Shown here piece by piece: positions 8,159 through 17,882 of a stretch of DNA of 64,000 nt. The position numbers and the translations under genes were made by a program. Below the pieces are notes generated by a model that saw nothing but the letters and a program-made list of their open reading frames with translations, ran no database searches and was not told the origin of the DNA. Position 1 is the first letter of the stretch. Every line of letters starts with the position of its first letter. Source of the DNA: CAZGUH01 sp964529005 (GTDB lineage Bacteria; Actinomycetota; Acidimicrobiia; Acidimicrobiales; Ilumatobacteraceae); contig CAZGUH010000002.1 in assembly GCA_964529005.1 (NCBI GenBank), positions 62,001-126,000 of the forward strand. The letters are read 5' to 3'.

Positions 8159-9888
8159 GCGACCGGCGCCAACTCGGGGTGCCGCTCGACGATCACGTCC
8201 AGGAACGCGTCGACGACCTCGGGCTGGAACTGCGTGCCGCGGGCGCCCATGATGTACCGCACCGCGTCGGCGTTCGACCACGCCTCCTTGTACGGCCGGG
8301 CACTCGTGAGCGCGTCGTAGACGTCGGCCACGCTGGTGATCCGACCGGACAGCGGGATGGACGGGCCGGCCGTGGCGTTCGGGTAGCCGCGGCCGTCCCA
8401 ACGCTCGTGGTGCGTGAGGGCCACTTCGGCGGCGAGCTGGATCAGCGTGGAGGTACTGCCCGACAGGATCTGCGCGCCGACCGTCGTGTGCGTCTTCATC
8501 ACCGCGAACTCGGCCTCGGTGAGGGGGCCGGCTTTCAACAGGATCGCGTCCGGCACCGCCACCTTGCCGATGTCGTGGAGCCGAGCGGCGAGGCGCAGGC
8601 TCGACACCCACTCCTCGTCGACCTTCATCGCCTGGGCGATGTCGCCCGCCAGCTCACCGACGCGGATCGTGTGCTCGCCGGTGTCGGTGTCGCGGAACTC
8701 GGCGAGCACCGCCAGCCGGCTGAACGCGTCCAGCTGGGACTGCTCGAGCTGGTGGGTGCGGTTGCGCACCATCGCTTCGAGCTCGCCCGTGCGCAGCCGC
8801 AGGATCTCGGCCTGTTGGCGTGCCTGCTCGGTGTCGTGGGCGATCTGGAGCGTCTTGATCCGCAGGTCGGTTCCGGTGCTGAACAGCTCCTGGTTCAGCT
8901 GGTACCGCGCGTCGCTGTGCGCCAGCGCCTGCTCGAAGTTGCCGAGCGTCTTGTGGGCCTTGGACAGCAGGTCGTGCGCCGTGAGCGCGACGGTGCGGGC
9001 GTTCGCCGACGTGGCTCCCTGGAGGGCGAGATCGAGATCGGCGACAGCGTCAGCGACCCTGCCCTCGCGCAGCGCGGCGCGGCCGCGCATCAGGCGCACG
9101 TTCACAGCCGACAGCGTGTTGCCCTCCGCGCCACGCGCCGCGCGCTCGGCGAGAAGCTCCAGCGCCTCGTCGAAGCATCGCGACGAGCGGGCGATGTCGC
9201 TGAGGCTGCTGTAGGCGTCGCCGAGGTTGGCGAGGATCTGCGGCACGTACGCCGGGGCGTGCTCGCGCGCCATCTCGAGCGCGCTCTCACCGAGGCTGAC
9301 GGCGAGGAAGTGCTCGTTGCGCTGCGAACGCAGCTCGGCCATGTTCGCCAACGTCATGGCGTCGAACTCGGGCCGGCCGAGCTGCGCGTTGGCCGCCAGC
9401 GCGGCCTCGTAGGTGACGATCGCACGGTCGGTGTCGCCGAGCTCGTGATGGATGCCCGCGATCGTGTTCAGCAAGTTGCCCTCGTCGACGCGGTGGTCGG
9501 TGCCGCGATACAGCTCGAGCCCGTGCAGGCAGCACGACAGCGCTTCGGAGAGGTTCCCGGCGTTGAGGTGCACGACGCCCATCAGGTTCAGCGCCCACGC
9601 TTCGACCACCTGCGCCCCGCAGCTGCGGGCGAGGTCGCGGGCGTCGACCGCGACGGAGAACGCCTCGTCGGCGGCGCCCATGTAGTACGAGATGCTCGCC
9701 AGACGGTAGAGGGCTTCGGCTTCGAGCGTCTGCTGCCCGAGCGATCGGGCGAGGAGCCGGGCCTGCTGCGCCAGGCCGCGAGCCCGCGCCGCCTCCTCGT
9801 TCTCGAGGGAACGCGCGGCGTCGAGCAGCTCACGGGCGTTCAACCCGCCCCCGCGACCTTCGGTTGTCGTGATCACCGATCCGGACAA
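8140..9888 (-). CDS. TPR-repeat HD-GYP phosphodiesterase-type signalling protein
   Basis: Large cytosolic protein (~582 aa) with an N-terminal array of about eight to nine TPR-like helical repeats (~15-370), a short coiled coil (~375-410) and a C-terminal HD-GYP domain (~415-582). HD-GYP landmarks are DTGEHTIRV, HDIGKVAVPD (~437), HHERWDGRGYP (~492) and ADVYDALTSARPYK. Families of this type hydrolyse cyclic di-GMP; the TPR part probably takes the place of a sensor and binds a protein partner. No membrane segment or receiver domain is seen. The start is uncertain: TTG at 9888 has GGAG five bases upstream, while GTG at 9876 and an ATG further upstream (9987) are open in frame. Confidence 0.85.
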   Translation of the reverse strand: MSGSVITTTEGRGGGLNARELLDAARSLENEEAARARGLAQQARLLARSLGQQTLEAEALYRLASISYYMGAADEAFSVAVDARDLARSCGAQVVEAWALNLMGVVHLNAGNLSEALSCCLHGLELYRGTDHRVDEGNLLNTIAGIHHELGDTDRAIVTYEAALAANAQLGRPEFDAMTLANMAELRSQRNEHFLAVSLGESALEMAREHAPAYVPQILANLGDAYSSLSDIARSSRCFDEALELLAERAARGAEGNTLSAVNVRLMRGRAALREGRVADAVADLDLALQGATSANARTVALTAHDLLSKAHKTLGNFEQALAHSDARYQLNQELFSTGTDLRIKTLQIAHDTEQARQQAEILRLRTGELEAMVRNRTHQLEQSQLDAFSRLAVLAEFRDTDTGEHTIRVGELAGDIAQAMKVDEEWVSSLRLAARLHDIGKVAVPDAILLKAGPLTEAEFAVMKTHTTVGAQILSGSTSTLIQLAAEVALTHHERWDGRGYPNATAGPSIPLSGRITSVADVYDALTSARPYKEAWSNADAVRYIMGARGTQFQPEVVDAFLDVIVERHPELAPVAYPSAV

Positions 9889-10060
9889 CGCGGCTCCTCG
9901 CCTAAGACGACCGCAGGCTAGTGATCTCGATGACGCGGGGGAGGACAAACTTGAGCCTTCTTGGCGGACTCTTGATGAAAGGCGCACTCTGCGCGGTGGG
10001 CCGCAGCGCCCGCCCGACGCCGTAGGGTGGCTCAGCTGGGACGATCGAGAAGAGGAGGCG

Positions 10061-11056
10061 ATGCCGGACCGTCACGCGGCGGGCGACCGCGCCAACAGCG
10101 CCAGCCGCCATCCCACCAGCCGGCCGCTCCCTGCCCGCAGGGCCGACGCGCGCGCGGCGCAGTGGTCCGCAGGCCACCTCGGAGGCCGCCACCTCGAATC
10201 GTCGGCCGTGGCCGCGATCTTCCCCGTCCTCGCGCTCGTGCCCGTGTGGCTGCTCGCCTTGGCGGTCTTCTGGGCGCCCGTGCGGCTGGTGTCCGACGTG
10301 CCGTTCTGGATGTTCGCGGCGCTCTACCTCGCCGCCGGGGTGCTGCTGTTCCTGCGCCCGGTGCAAGCGGTGCTGCTCACACGCCTGCTCGGCGCGCGCC
10401 GGCCGACACCGGAGGAGCGCGCCGTCCTCCAGCCGCTGTGGAACGAGATCGCCCAGGCCAATCGCCTGGCTCCGCGCCGCTTCGTGCTCGCCGTGTTGCC
10501 CGCTGACGAGCTGAACGCGTACGCCTGCGGTGGCCACCTGGTGGTCGTCACGAGTTGGGCGGTCGAGTGCCTGCCGCGGTCGGAGCTCGCCGGCGTGCTG
10601 GCTCACGAGCTCGGCCATCACCTCGGTCTGCACACCGTCGCCCTCACGATCGGCCATTGGCTCAGCGTGCCGATCCTGGTGCTCGCTCGCGTCGGCTTCT
10701 TCCTCCAGAACGTCGCCACCGCGGCCACCGGCAGCTTCGTCAGCCACTCCGCGGCGCTGACCGCCGTCGGTCGCTTGATGGCCTTCGTGCTGCGGGTGGT
10801 GTCCTGGGTCTTCCTCGCCGCGCTGCTGACCAGCACGGCGATCGGCAACGTGGTCGGCCGGCGGGCGGAGTTCCAGGCCGACCGGCGGGTGGTCGCGATG
10901 GGCTACGGCCGCGAGCTGTCGGCGGCGCTGCGCCGGGCGATCGCCGCGGGCGGAGGCGAACGTCCGCGCACGTGGGGTGAACGCCTCTTCGCCACGCATC
11001 CCTCGGCTCGCACCCGCGTCGCCCGCATCGACGCCTTCGTGCGCAGCCGGGCGTGA
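10061..11056 (+). CDS. M48-family membrane metallopeptidase (HtpX-like)
   Basis: Zinc metallopeptidase of 331 aa. Two membrane spans lie near residues 45-105, the active-site motif H182ELGH186 follows, and two more hydrophobic segments precede the third-ligand region RRAEFQADRRVV (~268-279). This is the layout of HtpX/CAAX-protease-like M48B enzymes that cut membrane or misfolded proteins at the cytoplasmic face. The N-terminal ~40 residues are Arg/Ala rich and probably disordered. The ATG at 10061 is preceded by AGAGGAGG three bases upstream, an excellent ribosome site, which rules against the longer open frame starting at 9869. It is a single gene, divergent from the HD-GYP gene. Confidence 0.88.
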   Translation: MPDRHAAGDRANSASRHPTSRPLPARRADARAAQWSAGHLGGRHLESSAVAAIFPVLALVPVWLLALAVFWAPVRLVSDVPFWMFAALYLAAGVLLFLRPVQAVLLTRLLGARRPTPEERAVLQPLWNEIAQANRLAPRRFVLAVLPADELNAYACGGHLVVVTSWAVECLPRSELAGVLAHELGHHLGLHTVALTIGHWLSVPILVLARVGFFLQNVATAATGSFVSHSAALTAVGRLMAFVLRVVSWVFLAALLTSTAIGNVVGRRAEFQADRRVVAMGYGRELSAALRRAIAAGGGERPRTWGERLFATHPSARTRVARIDAFVRSRA

Positions 11057-11087
11057 TGGCATGCCGAACCGTGTGACAGGGCTGCCG

Positions 11088-11093
11088 TAACGT
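11088..11093 (+). promoter_or_regulatory. -10 element of a leaderless recC promoter
   Basis: TAACGT matches the TAnnnT -10 core and ends 7 nt before the recC GTG. There is no Shine-Dalgarno sequence, so transcription should begin at or next to the start codon. No clear -35 is seen. Confidence 0.5.
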
Positions 11094-11100
11094 CGCCGAC

Positions 11101-14100
11101 GTGACCCTGCACGTCCACCACAGCCCGCACCTCGGCGCACTCGCCGACGCGCTCGCGGCTGTGCTCGCCGTGCCCCTCGACGACCCGTTCACCGCCGACG
11201 TGGTCGCCGTGCCCTCGGTGGGCGTGCGTGACCTGCTCAGCCGTTGCCTGGGGCGTCGCCTGGGCAGCCGCGGCCGCGACGACGGGGTCGTCGCCAACAT
11301 CGACCTGGTCTTTCCTGGCCGGCTCATGTCGGCGGCGCTGGGCGACCCGGTCGAAGCAGACGACCCGTGGAACGTCGAGCGGCTCACGTGGGTCGTCCTC
11401 CAGGCCGCGGCGGAGGGCGAGGTGACGATCCCCGGCTGGCCGTCCGACCCGCGTGCGCCCGGCGCCGATCGGTGGCTGCGCGCGCGGCGCATCGCCGACC
11501 TGTTCGACCGGTACGCCGCACAACGCCCTCGGCTGCTCCAGCGGTGGGCGGCCGGCATCGATACCGACGCGTCGAGCGCCGCCGATCCGGCGCCGCTGCT
11601 GCCGCTCGCCATGCGGTGGCAGCCGGCGTTGTGGCGCGCGGTGCGCCGTCGCATCGGCCGCGAGAGCCTCGCCGAGCGCCTGCCGTCGTTGCTCGCCGAT
11701 CTCCGCGACGGGCGTCTCACGCCCGCGCTGCCGGCGCGGGTCGCGGTGTTCGGGATCAGCACCATCCCGCCGGCCCAACTCGAGGTGGTGCGCGCGCTGG
11801 CGGAGACGCGCGAGGTGCACGTACTGGTGGCCCACCCGTCGCCGTTTGCCTGGCGCACGTCGCCGTATCGCCTCGCCGGCAGCCTCAACCGGCGCGCCGC
11901 CGTCGACGTCACGGCCCACGTCAACCATCCGCTGCTGGCGTCGTGGGGCCGGCCGTCGCTCGAAGCGCGAGCGCTCCTGCACGGCATCGACACCGTCGAG
12001 CATGCGGTCGAACCGCCCGAGCGCGGCGGGACGCTGCTCGCCGCCGTCCAGCGCGGCATCCTCTTCGACCGCCAGCTCGACGAGGGGCACGCCCAGCCCG
12101 ATGGCACCCTTCAGGTGCATGCCTGCCACGGCCCGGCGCGTCAGGTCGAGGTGCTGCGCGATGCGCTCGCCCACCTCTTCGCCGACCGGCCCGACCTGCT
12201 GCCGCGCGACGTCATCGTGGTGTGCAGCGACCTCGACCGCTACGCGCCGCTGCTCACGGCCACGTTCGAGCAGTCGGGCGAGCCGTGCATCCCGGTGCGC
12301 GTCACCGATCGATCCCTGGTCACGGCGAATCCCGTGGCAGAGGCGCTCGACGCGCTGCTGACCGTCGCCCGCGGGCGGGTCAGCGCGCTCGACGTGTTGG
12401 CGCTCGCCGGCTTGGGGCCTGTCCAGCGATCGCTCGGGTTCACCGACGACGACCTCACCGTGCTCTCACGCTGGGTCGACACGCTCCACGTGTGCTGGGG
12501 GCTCGATGCCGACCATCGGGAGCGGTGGCAGATCCCGTCCGACGTGCGGTGCGGCACCTGGGCATCGGCGCTCGACCAGCTGCTCGTCGGCGCGGCGATG
12601 CCAGCCCCCACGGCGCGCAGCGTCTTCGACTGCGCGCCCTTCGACGACGTCGGCACGGCCGACCTCGAGGTGGCAGGCCGCCTGGCGGAGTTGCTCGCCC
12701 GGCTCGACACCGTCGCGTCGTGGTCGGACGACGAACTGCCGATGGGCGTGTGGTGCGACCGCTTCGCCGATCTGGTCGCGGCCACGGCTGCGGCCGCGCC
12801 GGGCGACGGCTGGCAGACCCGCGAGGTCCTCGCCACGCTCGACGACGTGCGGGCCGACGCGGCGCATGCTGGCGACATCCGCCTCGGCATCACCGACGCG
12901 CACGCCGTCGTGCGCACCCGGCTGGGCGGCGCCCCGCGGCGGCTCGACGTCCGCAGCGGCGCCGTCACCGTCACCTCGCCGATCTCGGCGCGCGGCGTTC
13001 CGGCGAAGGTGCTGTGTGTCCTCGGGCTCGACGACGTGGGCGGCGGCGCCGCCGTCGACGGAGACGACGTGCTGGCCTTGGCGCCGTGCGTCGGCGAGCG
13101 CGACGAGAGCAGCGAGCAGCGACACGCACTGCTCGACATCGTGATGGCGGCGAGCGACATGCTGCTCATCACCTGCACCGGCAACGACCCGCTCACCAAT
13201 GCCCCGGTCCCGTTCGCGGTGCCGCTGGCCGAGTTGCTCGACGTCGCCGCGGCCTGCCTCGGCGCGGCGGACGGTCAGGATCGGCTGGCCGGCGTCGTCA
13301 CCCGCCACCCTCGTCACGCGTTCGACCTGCGCGCGGTGACCGCGCCCGACCCACGGCAGCCCTCGCTGCATCCGCGCCGGCCGTGGGCTTTCCATCGGTC
13401 CACGCTCGATGCGGCAGCCGCCGCACGTCGCGGTCGGCAGCAGCGGTCCACGCGCCGGTCGTGGCAGCTGCCGCCCGCCGAGGTCACCACCGTGACGTTG
13501 GGCGAGCTGCGCGATGCGATGGTCAAGCCGGCGCGTGTATTGCTGCGCGACCGCCTCGACGTCGCGCTTCCCGGCGACGACGATCCGCCTGCGATCGACA
13601 TCCCCCTCGCCGCCGATCCGTTGCAGCGCTCGGGCCTGGGGCAAGCACTCGCGCGAGCCATCGACGCGGGCACACCGACGTCCGACGCGCTGCTGCGCGC
13701 CTGGCGCGAGCAGAGCGCCCTCACCGCTGGGCTGCCTCCGCTGGCGCTCGGCGTTCGCACCCTCGACGAGGTCGAAGCCGAGGTGCTCGAGCTCGAGCGC
13801 GCGCTGGGCGACCTCGCCGCCCCGCTCGCTCTGCCGATGGCGCGCGACGTCCACGTCGTCCTCGACGACGGCACATCGGTCACCGGGTCGGTGGCAGGCA
13901 CAGCGGGCGACCACGTCGTGCGGCTCCAGTACACGCGGTACACCCCGGGCATGCTGCTCGACGCCTGGGTGCAGCTGGCCGCGCTCACCGCGCTCGACCC
14001 CGCGCAGGCATGGTGCGCGGCGCTCGCCACGCGGGCCATGTCGGGCACGAAACGGCCCGTCGCGGTCCACATGCGATTCGGCCCCCGCATGACCCGCGCG

Positions 14101-14436
14101 CAGCGCGCGGCGGCCGGGCGCGAGGTGCTGCGCGTCGCCGTCGATACTCGCCGCGCCGCGCTGCGCAACGACGTCCCGCTGTTCGCACGCACCTCGCGCG
14201 TGCTCTTCCAGGCCGGCGACCGGGTGCCGAAGGACGCGCCGAAGGCGTGGAAGAACGACCTCGAGTACGACCGTCCCGCGTCGTTGGTGTGGGACGGCGT
14301 CGACGTCCACGCCGTGCTCGCGGAGCCGGTACGCGAGCACGAGGCGCACCTACCCGCCGCGCCGGGCCGGGCGCAGGCATGGGCCCGCTACATCTGGGGC
14401 CTCTACACCGACACCATCGAGGACGACGCGCCATGA
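11101..14436 (+). CDS. recC: Exodeoxyribonuclease V subunit gamma RecC
   Basis: RecC of the RecBCD helicase-nuclease (1111 aa; the E. coli protein is ~1120). It splits the DNA duplex at a double-strand break and scans for Chi with a catalytically dead helicase fold. Seen here: the N-terminal segment MTLHVHHSPHLGALAD, GVVANIDLVFPGRL (~61-75), LQVHACHGPARQVEVLRD (~340) and VIVVCSDLDRYAPLL, all typical of RecC, and no intact Walker A. The GTG start follows a -10 box by 7 nt. Its stop overlaps the recB ATG (ATGA). Confidence 0.93.
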   Translation: MTLHVHHSPHLGALADALAAVLAVPLDDPFTADVVAVPSVGVRDLLSRCLGRRLGSRGRDDGVVANIDLVFPGRLMSAALGDPVEADDPWNVERLTWVVLQAAAEGEVTIPGWPSDPRAPGADRWLRARRIADLFDRYAAQRPRLLQRWAAGIDTDASSAADPAPLLPLAMRWQPALWRAVRRRIGRESLAERLPSLLADLRDGRLTPALPARVAVFGISTIPPAQLEVVRALAETREVHVLVAHPSPFAWRTSPYRLAGSLNRRAAVDVTAHVNHPLLASWGRPSLEARALLHGIDTVEHAVEPPERGGTLLAAVQRGILFDRQLDEGHAQPDGTLQVHACHGPARQVEVLRDALAHLFADRPDLLPRDVIVVCSDLDRYAPLLTATFEQSGEPCIPVRVTDRSLVTANPVAEALDALLTVARGRVSALDVLALAGLGPVQRSLGFTDDDLTVLSRWVDTLHVCWGLDADHRERWQIPSDVRCGTWASALDQLLVGAAMPAPTARSVFDCAPFDDVGTADLEVAGRLAELLARLDTVASWSDDELPMGVWCDRFADLVAATAAAAPGDGWQTREVLATLDDVRADAAHAGDIRLGITDAHAVVRTRLGGAPRRLDVRSGAVTVTSPISARGVPAKVLCVLGLDDVGGGAAVDGDDVLALAPCVGERDESSEQRHALLDIVMAASDMLLITCTGNDPLTNAPVPFAVPLAELLDVAAACLGAADGQDRLAGVVTRHPRHAFDLRAVTAPDPRQPSLHPRRPWAFHRSTLDAAAAARRGRQQRSTRRSWQLPPAEVTTVTLGELRDAMVKPARVLLRDRLDVALPGDDDPPAIDIPLAADPLQRSGLGQALARAIDAGTPTSDALLRAWREQSALTAGLPPLALGVRTLDEVEAEVLELERALGDLAAPLALPMARDVHVVLDDGTSVTGSVAGTAGDHVVRLQYTRYTPGMLLDAWVQLAALTALDPAQAWCAALATRAMSGTKRPVAVHMRFGPRMTRAQRAAAGREVLRVAVDTRRAALRNDVPLFARTSRVLFQAGDRVPKDAPKAWKNDLEYDRPASLVWDGVDVHAVLAEPVREHEAHLPAAPGRAQAWARYIWGLYTDTIEDDAP

Positions 14437-17400
14437 TCAGGTCCGAGACGGCGCGCGTTCCGCTCGACCTCGCCGGTCCCCTGCCCAGTGGCCTGGTGGT
14501 GTTGGAAGCCAGCGCCGGCACCGGCAAGACCTACTCCCTCGCCGCGTTGGTCGCTCGCGCCATCGCCGAGCGCGGCATGCTGGCCAGCGAGCTGCTGATG
14601 GTCACGTTCACCCGCGCGGCGGCAGCCGAGCTGCGCGAACGCACCCGCGCCAAGCTGCACGAAGCAGCAGCGGCGCTCTCACCGACGGGAGTAGCGCCAC
14701 CCCACGACGCGTGGCTGCGCGCCGTCGCCGACGCGACGCCGGACGAGCGCGCTGCGCGTCGCGCCAACGTCCTGCGCGCGCTGGCGCGCTTCGACGACGC
14801 GACGATCACCACGATTCATGGCTTCTGCCAGCAAGCGCTGGCGCAGGTGGGGTTGCGCGCTCCGATGGCGCTCGGCGCGCGCTTCGTCGGCGATCCCCGC
14901 TCGCTCGTCGCGGGGGTGTGCCGCGACGTGCTCGTCCCGGTGTTGGCGACAGATCCGTTCGCGCTCGACGGGCCGGGGCGGAAGTCGCCACTCACGCTGT
15001 CGTGGATCGAGGGCACGCTGTTCTCGGCGGTGATGTCGGTCGTGAACAACCCGGGTTCCGTGCTCACGCCTGCGCTGGACGACCTCGACCCGTCCGACGA
15101 CGCGGCAGAGGTGGCCGCCCGCTGGCGAACGCTCGTCGAGCGCGCGGTCGACGAGGTGAACCGGCGCCGGCGCACCCGCGGCGAGACCGGCTTCGACGAG
15201 CTGATCACCGGACTGCACGCCGTCGTGCACGGTCCCCACCGCGACGACGTCGTCGGATGGCTGCGTGAGCGCTACTCGCTGGTCTTGATCGACGAGTTCC
15301 AAGACACCGATCCCGTGCAGTGGGAGATCTTCTCCGAGGCCTTCCGATCCGAGCCGCATCCCGTCGACGTGGTCGTGGTCGGCGATCCGAAGCAGGCGAT
15401 CTATCGCTTCCGCGGCGCCGATGTCCGTGCCTATCTGGCAGCCGTCGCGCAGGCCGGAGAGCGGCGCACGCTGGCCACGAACCGCCGCAGCGACCCCGCT
15501 CTGCTGGAAGGGCTCGAGGCGCTCCTGCGGGGGGCCACGTTCGGCGACGCGGCGATCGAGTTCGTACCGGTCTCGGCGCCGGAGGGAACACCCCTGCGAC
15601 GGCTGACCGCCCCTGCGGCAGGGGCACCTGTCGAGCTGCGCTGGGTCTCGCCGACGCGCGACATCGTCGACCGCTCCGGCTACGTCGACACCAATGGCGC
15701 GTTCCGGCTGGTTCTCGCCGACCTCTGCCACCACGTCGTGTCGCTCACCAGCGGCGGAGCCACGATCACCGGCGACGACAACACGGCCCGGCCGGTGGAG
15801 CCGGCGGACATCGCCGTGCTGGTGCGCTCGCACGACGACGGCGCCCGCGTGGGACAGGCGCTCAGCGCGGCAGGCATCCCCCACGTCCTCACGGGGGCGA
15901 CCGACGTGTTCGAGGGTCAGGCATGCGACGACTGGGCGACGTTGCTGCGGGCGCTCGCTGCGCCCGGGCACCTCGGCAGGGTTCGCGCGTGCGCGCTCGG
16001 CCCATTCTTCGGCGTGACACCGCTGACCGTCGCCTGCGACGACGCGGCCACCGCGGAGGTGCAGATGCGGCTGCGCCAATGGGCCGACGACCTGCAGCGC
16101 GCCGGCGTCGCCGGGTTCTACGCCGGCATCCGGTCCAACAGCGGCATGGTCGAGCGGGTGCTGTCGGCCCCCGGGGGCGAGCGCCGACTGACCGACCTGG
16201 ATCACATCGCCGAACTGCTGCACGTGGCGAACGGCGACGCGATCGCGTCCGCGGGGCGCCTGGCCGACACGCTGGCCCAACTCGCCGCCGACAAGGACGC
16301 CGACGTCGACGAGCGCAAGCGCCGCATCGACTCCGACGCGGCCGCGGTCCAGGTCACCACGGTGCACGCCAGCAAGGGCCTCGAATTCCCCATCGTGTTG
16401 CTGCCGATGCTGGCCAAGGGCTCCGGCGGCGGACCGAACGGGGCGCTCGTCTACCACGACGGCGGGCGGCGCACCCTCGACGTCGCGGCCTCGATCGACT
16501 GGCGCGCCGACGGCCCACCGCCGTCGACCCAAGCCGAGCGCAAGGCCGCGGCCGACGCCGACGAGGCGGGCGACGAGATGCGGCTGCTGTACGTCGCCTT
16601 GACCCGCGCGCGCCATCAGGTGGTCGCCTGGTGGGCCACGCGCACCGGGATCGGCTCGTCGCCGCTCGCCCGCGTCCTGCTCAACCGCCGCGGCGACCGC
16701 TGCGACACATCCTCGGCGGTGCTCGCCAAGGAGATGCCGAAGACCGCAGAACAGCTGGCGGAGCGCTTCGGCCGGCTCGACGGCCTGGGCGGCGGCAACG
16801 TGGCATGCCACCCGGTGCAGCCCCGCACGACGCCAGCGGTGTACGTCCCGCCTCCGAGCGCCGACGAACCGGAGCTCACGCTCGCCGCGTGGCAGCGTGG
16901 CAGCCTGGTCGATCCGGCGTGGCGGCACTGGTCGTTCACCCGCATCGCCGGCGCCGCGGCGCCGCGCCCCACCGAGACCCCGCTTCCGCCGTTCGGTGGC
17001 GAGGACGAGGCGCAGGCAGGGGACGACGAGCCGGTCGTGGTCTCCGCCCCAGCGGACGCTCCGCTGCTCTCTGTTCCCGGCGGCGTCGACTTCGGAGTGA
17101 TGGCACACGCCGTGCTCGAGGAGGTCGACCCCGGCCCGGCAACGGTCACGGAGATCGCCGACGCCGTCACACGGCACTGCGCCCGCCTCGGTCTGGGCAT
17201 CAGCCGTGGCGTCGATCCCGCCGCCGTCGCCGAGGGGCTGTGGCGCGCCACCCGCACACCGCTCGGACCGATGTTCGACGAGACCCGCCTCTGCGACGTC
17301 GCCGCCAGCGACCGCCTCGTGGAGTTGACGTTCGACATGCCGCTGCACGCCGCGGTCGGCGTATTCCCCGCCGCCGCGATCGGTGCCGTGCTGGCCGATC

Positions 17401-17882
17401 ACCTGCCCAGCGGCGCGCCGCTGCGCCCCTATGCCGAGCAGCTTGCGGCGTCGCTGCGCGGGCTCGACCTCGGCGGCTTCCTGCAGGGCAGCATCGACGC
17501 CGTCCTGCGCATCCGACCAGCCGGCACGGGCTCGGAGCGCTACGTGGTCGTCGACTACAAGACCAACAGGCTGGCCGGACAGGCAGACGCGGATCCGCTC
17601 GCCGCCTACCGACCCGAACGCCTCGCCGAGGCGATGGCGCACCACGACTATCCGCTCCAGGCGCTGCTCTACAGCGTGGCCCTGCACCGCTTCCTGCGCT
17701 GGCGGCTGCCCCACTACGACCCCGCCACGCACCTCGGCGGCATCGGCTACCTCTTCCTCCGGGCGATGGTCGGCGAGGGCACCCCGCGCGCTGGCGACGA
17801 GCCGTACGGCGTCTTCGCCTGGCGCCCGTCGCCCGCGCTCATCGCCGATCTCGACGATCTGCTCGCCGGAGGCTCGGCATGA
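14433..17882 (+). CDS. recB: Exodeoxyribonuclease V subunit beta RecB
   Basis: Helicase-nuclease subunit (1149 aa) that unwinds 3'-to-5' and cuts DNA during break repair, loading RecA after Chi. Superfamily 1 motifs: Walker A ASAGTGKT (~28-35), motif Ia VTFTRAAAAELRER, motif II LIDEFQDTDPVQW (~285), motif III VVGDPKQAIYRFRGAD (~316), motif V TTVHASKGLEFPIVLLPML and motif VI LLYVALTRARHQV. The C-terminal nuclease domain has LQGSIDAVLRI and VVDYKTNRL (~1039), the Asp and Asp-x-Lys of the RecB active site. The start is fixed by the ATGA overlap with recC, and the end by the same overlap with recD. Confidence 0.95.
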   Translation: MIRSETARVPLDLAGPLPSGLVVLEASAGTGKTYSLAALVARAIAERGMLASELLMVTFTRAAAAELRERTRAKLHEAAAALSPTGVAPPHDAWLRAVADATPDERAARRANVLRALARFDDATITTIHGFCQQALAQVGLRAPMALGARFVGDPRSLVAGVCRDVLVPVLATDPFALDGPGRKSPLTLSWIEGTLFSAVMSVVNNPGSVLTPALDDLDPSDDAAEVAARWRTLVERAVDEVNRRRRTRGETGFDELITGLHAVVHGPHRDDVVGWLRERYSLVLIDEFQDTDPVQWEIFSEAFRSEPHPVDVVVVGDPKQAIYRFRGADVRAYLAAVAQAGERRTLATNRRSDPALLEGLEALLRGATFGDAAIEFVPVSAPEGTPLRRLTAPAAGAPVELRWVSPTRDIVDRSGYVDTNGAFRLVLADLCHHVVSLTSGGATITGDDNTARPVEPADIAVLVRSHDDGARVGQALSAAGIPHVLTGATDVFEGQACDDWATLLRALAAPGHLGRVRACALGPFFGVTPLTVACDDAATAEVQMRLRQWADDLQRAGVAGFYAGIRSNSGMVERVLSAPGGERRLTDLDHIAELLHVANGDAIASAGRLADTLAQLAADKDADVDERKRRIDSDAAAVQVTTVHASKGLEFPIVLLPMLAKGSGGGPNGALVYHDGGRRTLDVAASIDWRADGPPPSTQAERKAAADADEAGDEMRLLYVALTRARHQVVAWWATRTGIGSSPLARVLLNRRGDRCDTSSAVLAKEMPKTAEQLAERFGRLDGLGGGNVACHPVQPRTTPAVYVPPPSADEPELTLAAWQRGSLVDPAWRHWSFTRIAGAAAPRPTETPLPPFGGEDEAQAGDDEPVVVSAPADAPLLSVPGGVDFGVMAHAVLEEVDPGPATVTEIADAVTRHCARLGLGISRGVDPAAVAEGLWRATRTPLGPMFDETRLCDVAASDRLVELTFDMPLHAAVGVFPAAAIGAVLADHLPSGAPLRPYAEQLAASLRGLDLGGFLQGSIDAVLRIRPAGTGSERYVVVDYKTNRLAGQADADPLAAYRPERLAEAMAHHDYPLQALLYSVALHRFLRWRLPHYDPATHLGGIGYLFLRAMVGEGTPRAGDEPYGVFAWRPSPALIADLDDLLAGGSA

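Noticed and set aside
11244..14432. Very long plus-strand frame running from inside recC into recB
   Set aside because: Only the part from 14433 (recB) has motifs; the first ~1060 codons are an Arg-rich shadow of recC in another frame, not a giant fusion.
14679..17732. 1017-codon minus-strand frame opposite recB
   Set aside because: No recognisable motif, Arg/Gly/Val-biased; recB motifs are intact on the plus strand.
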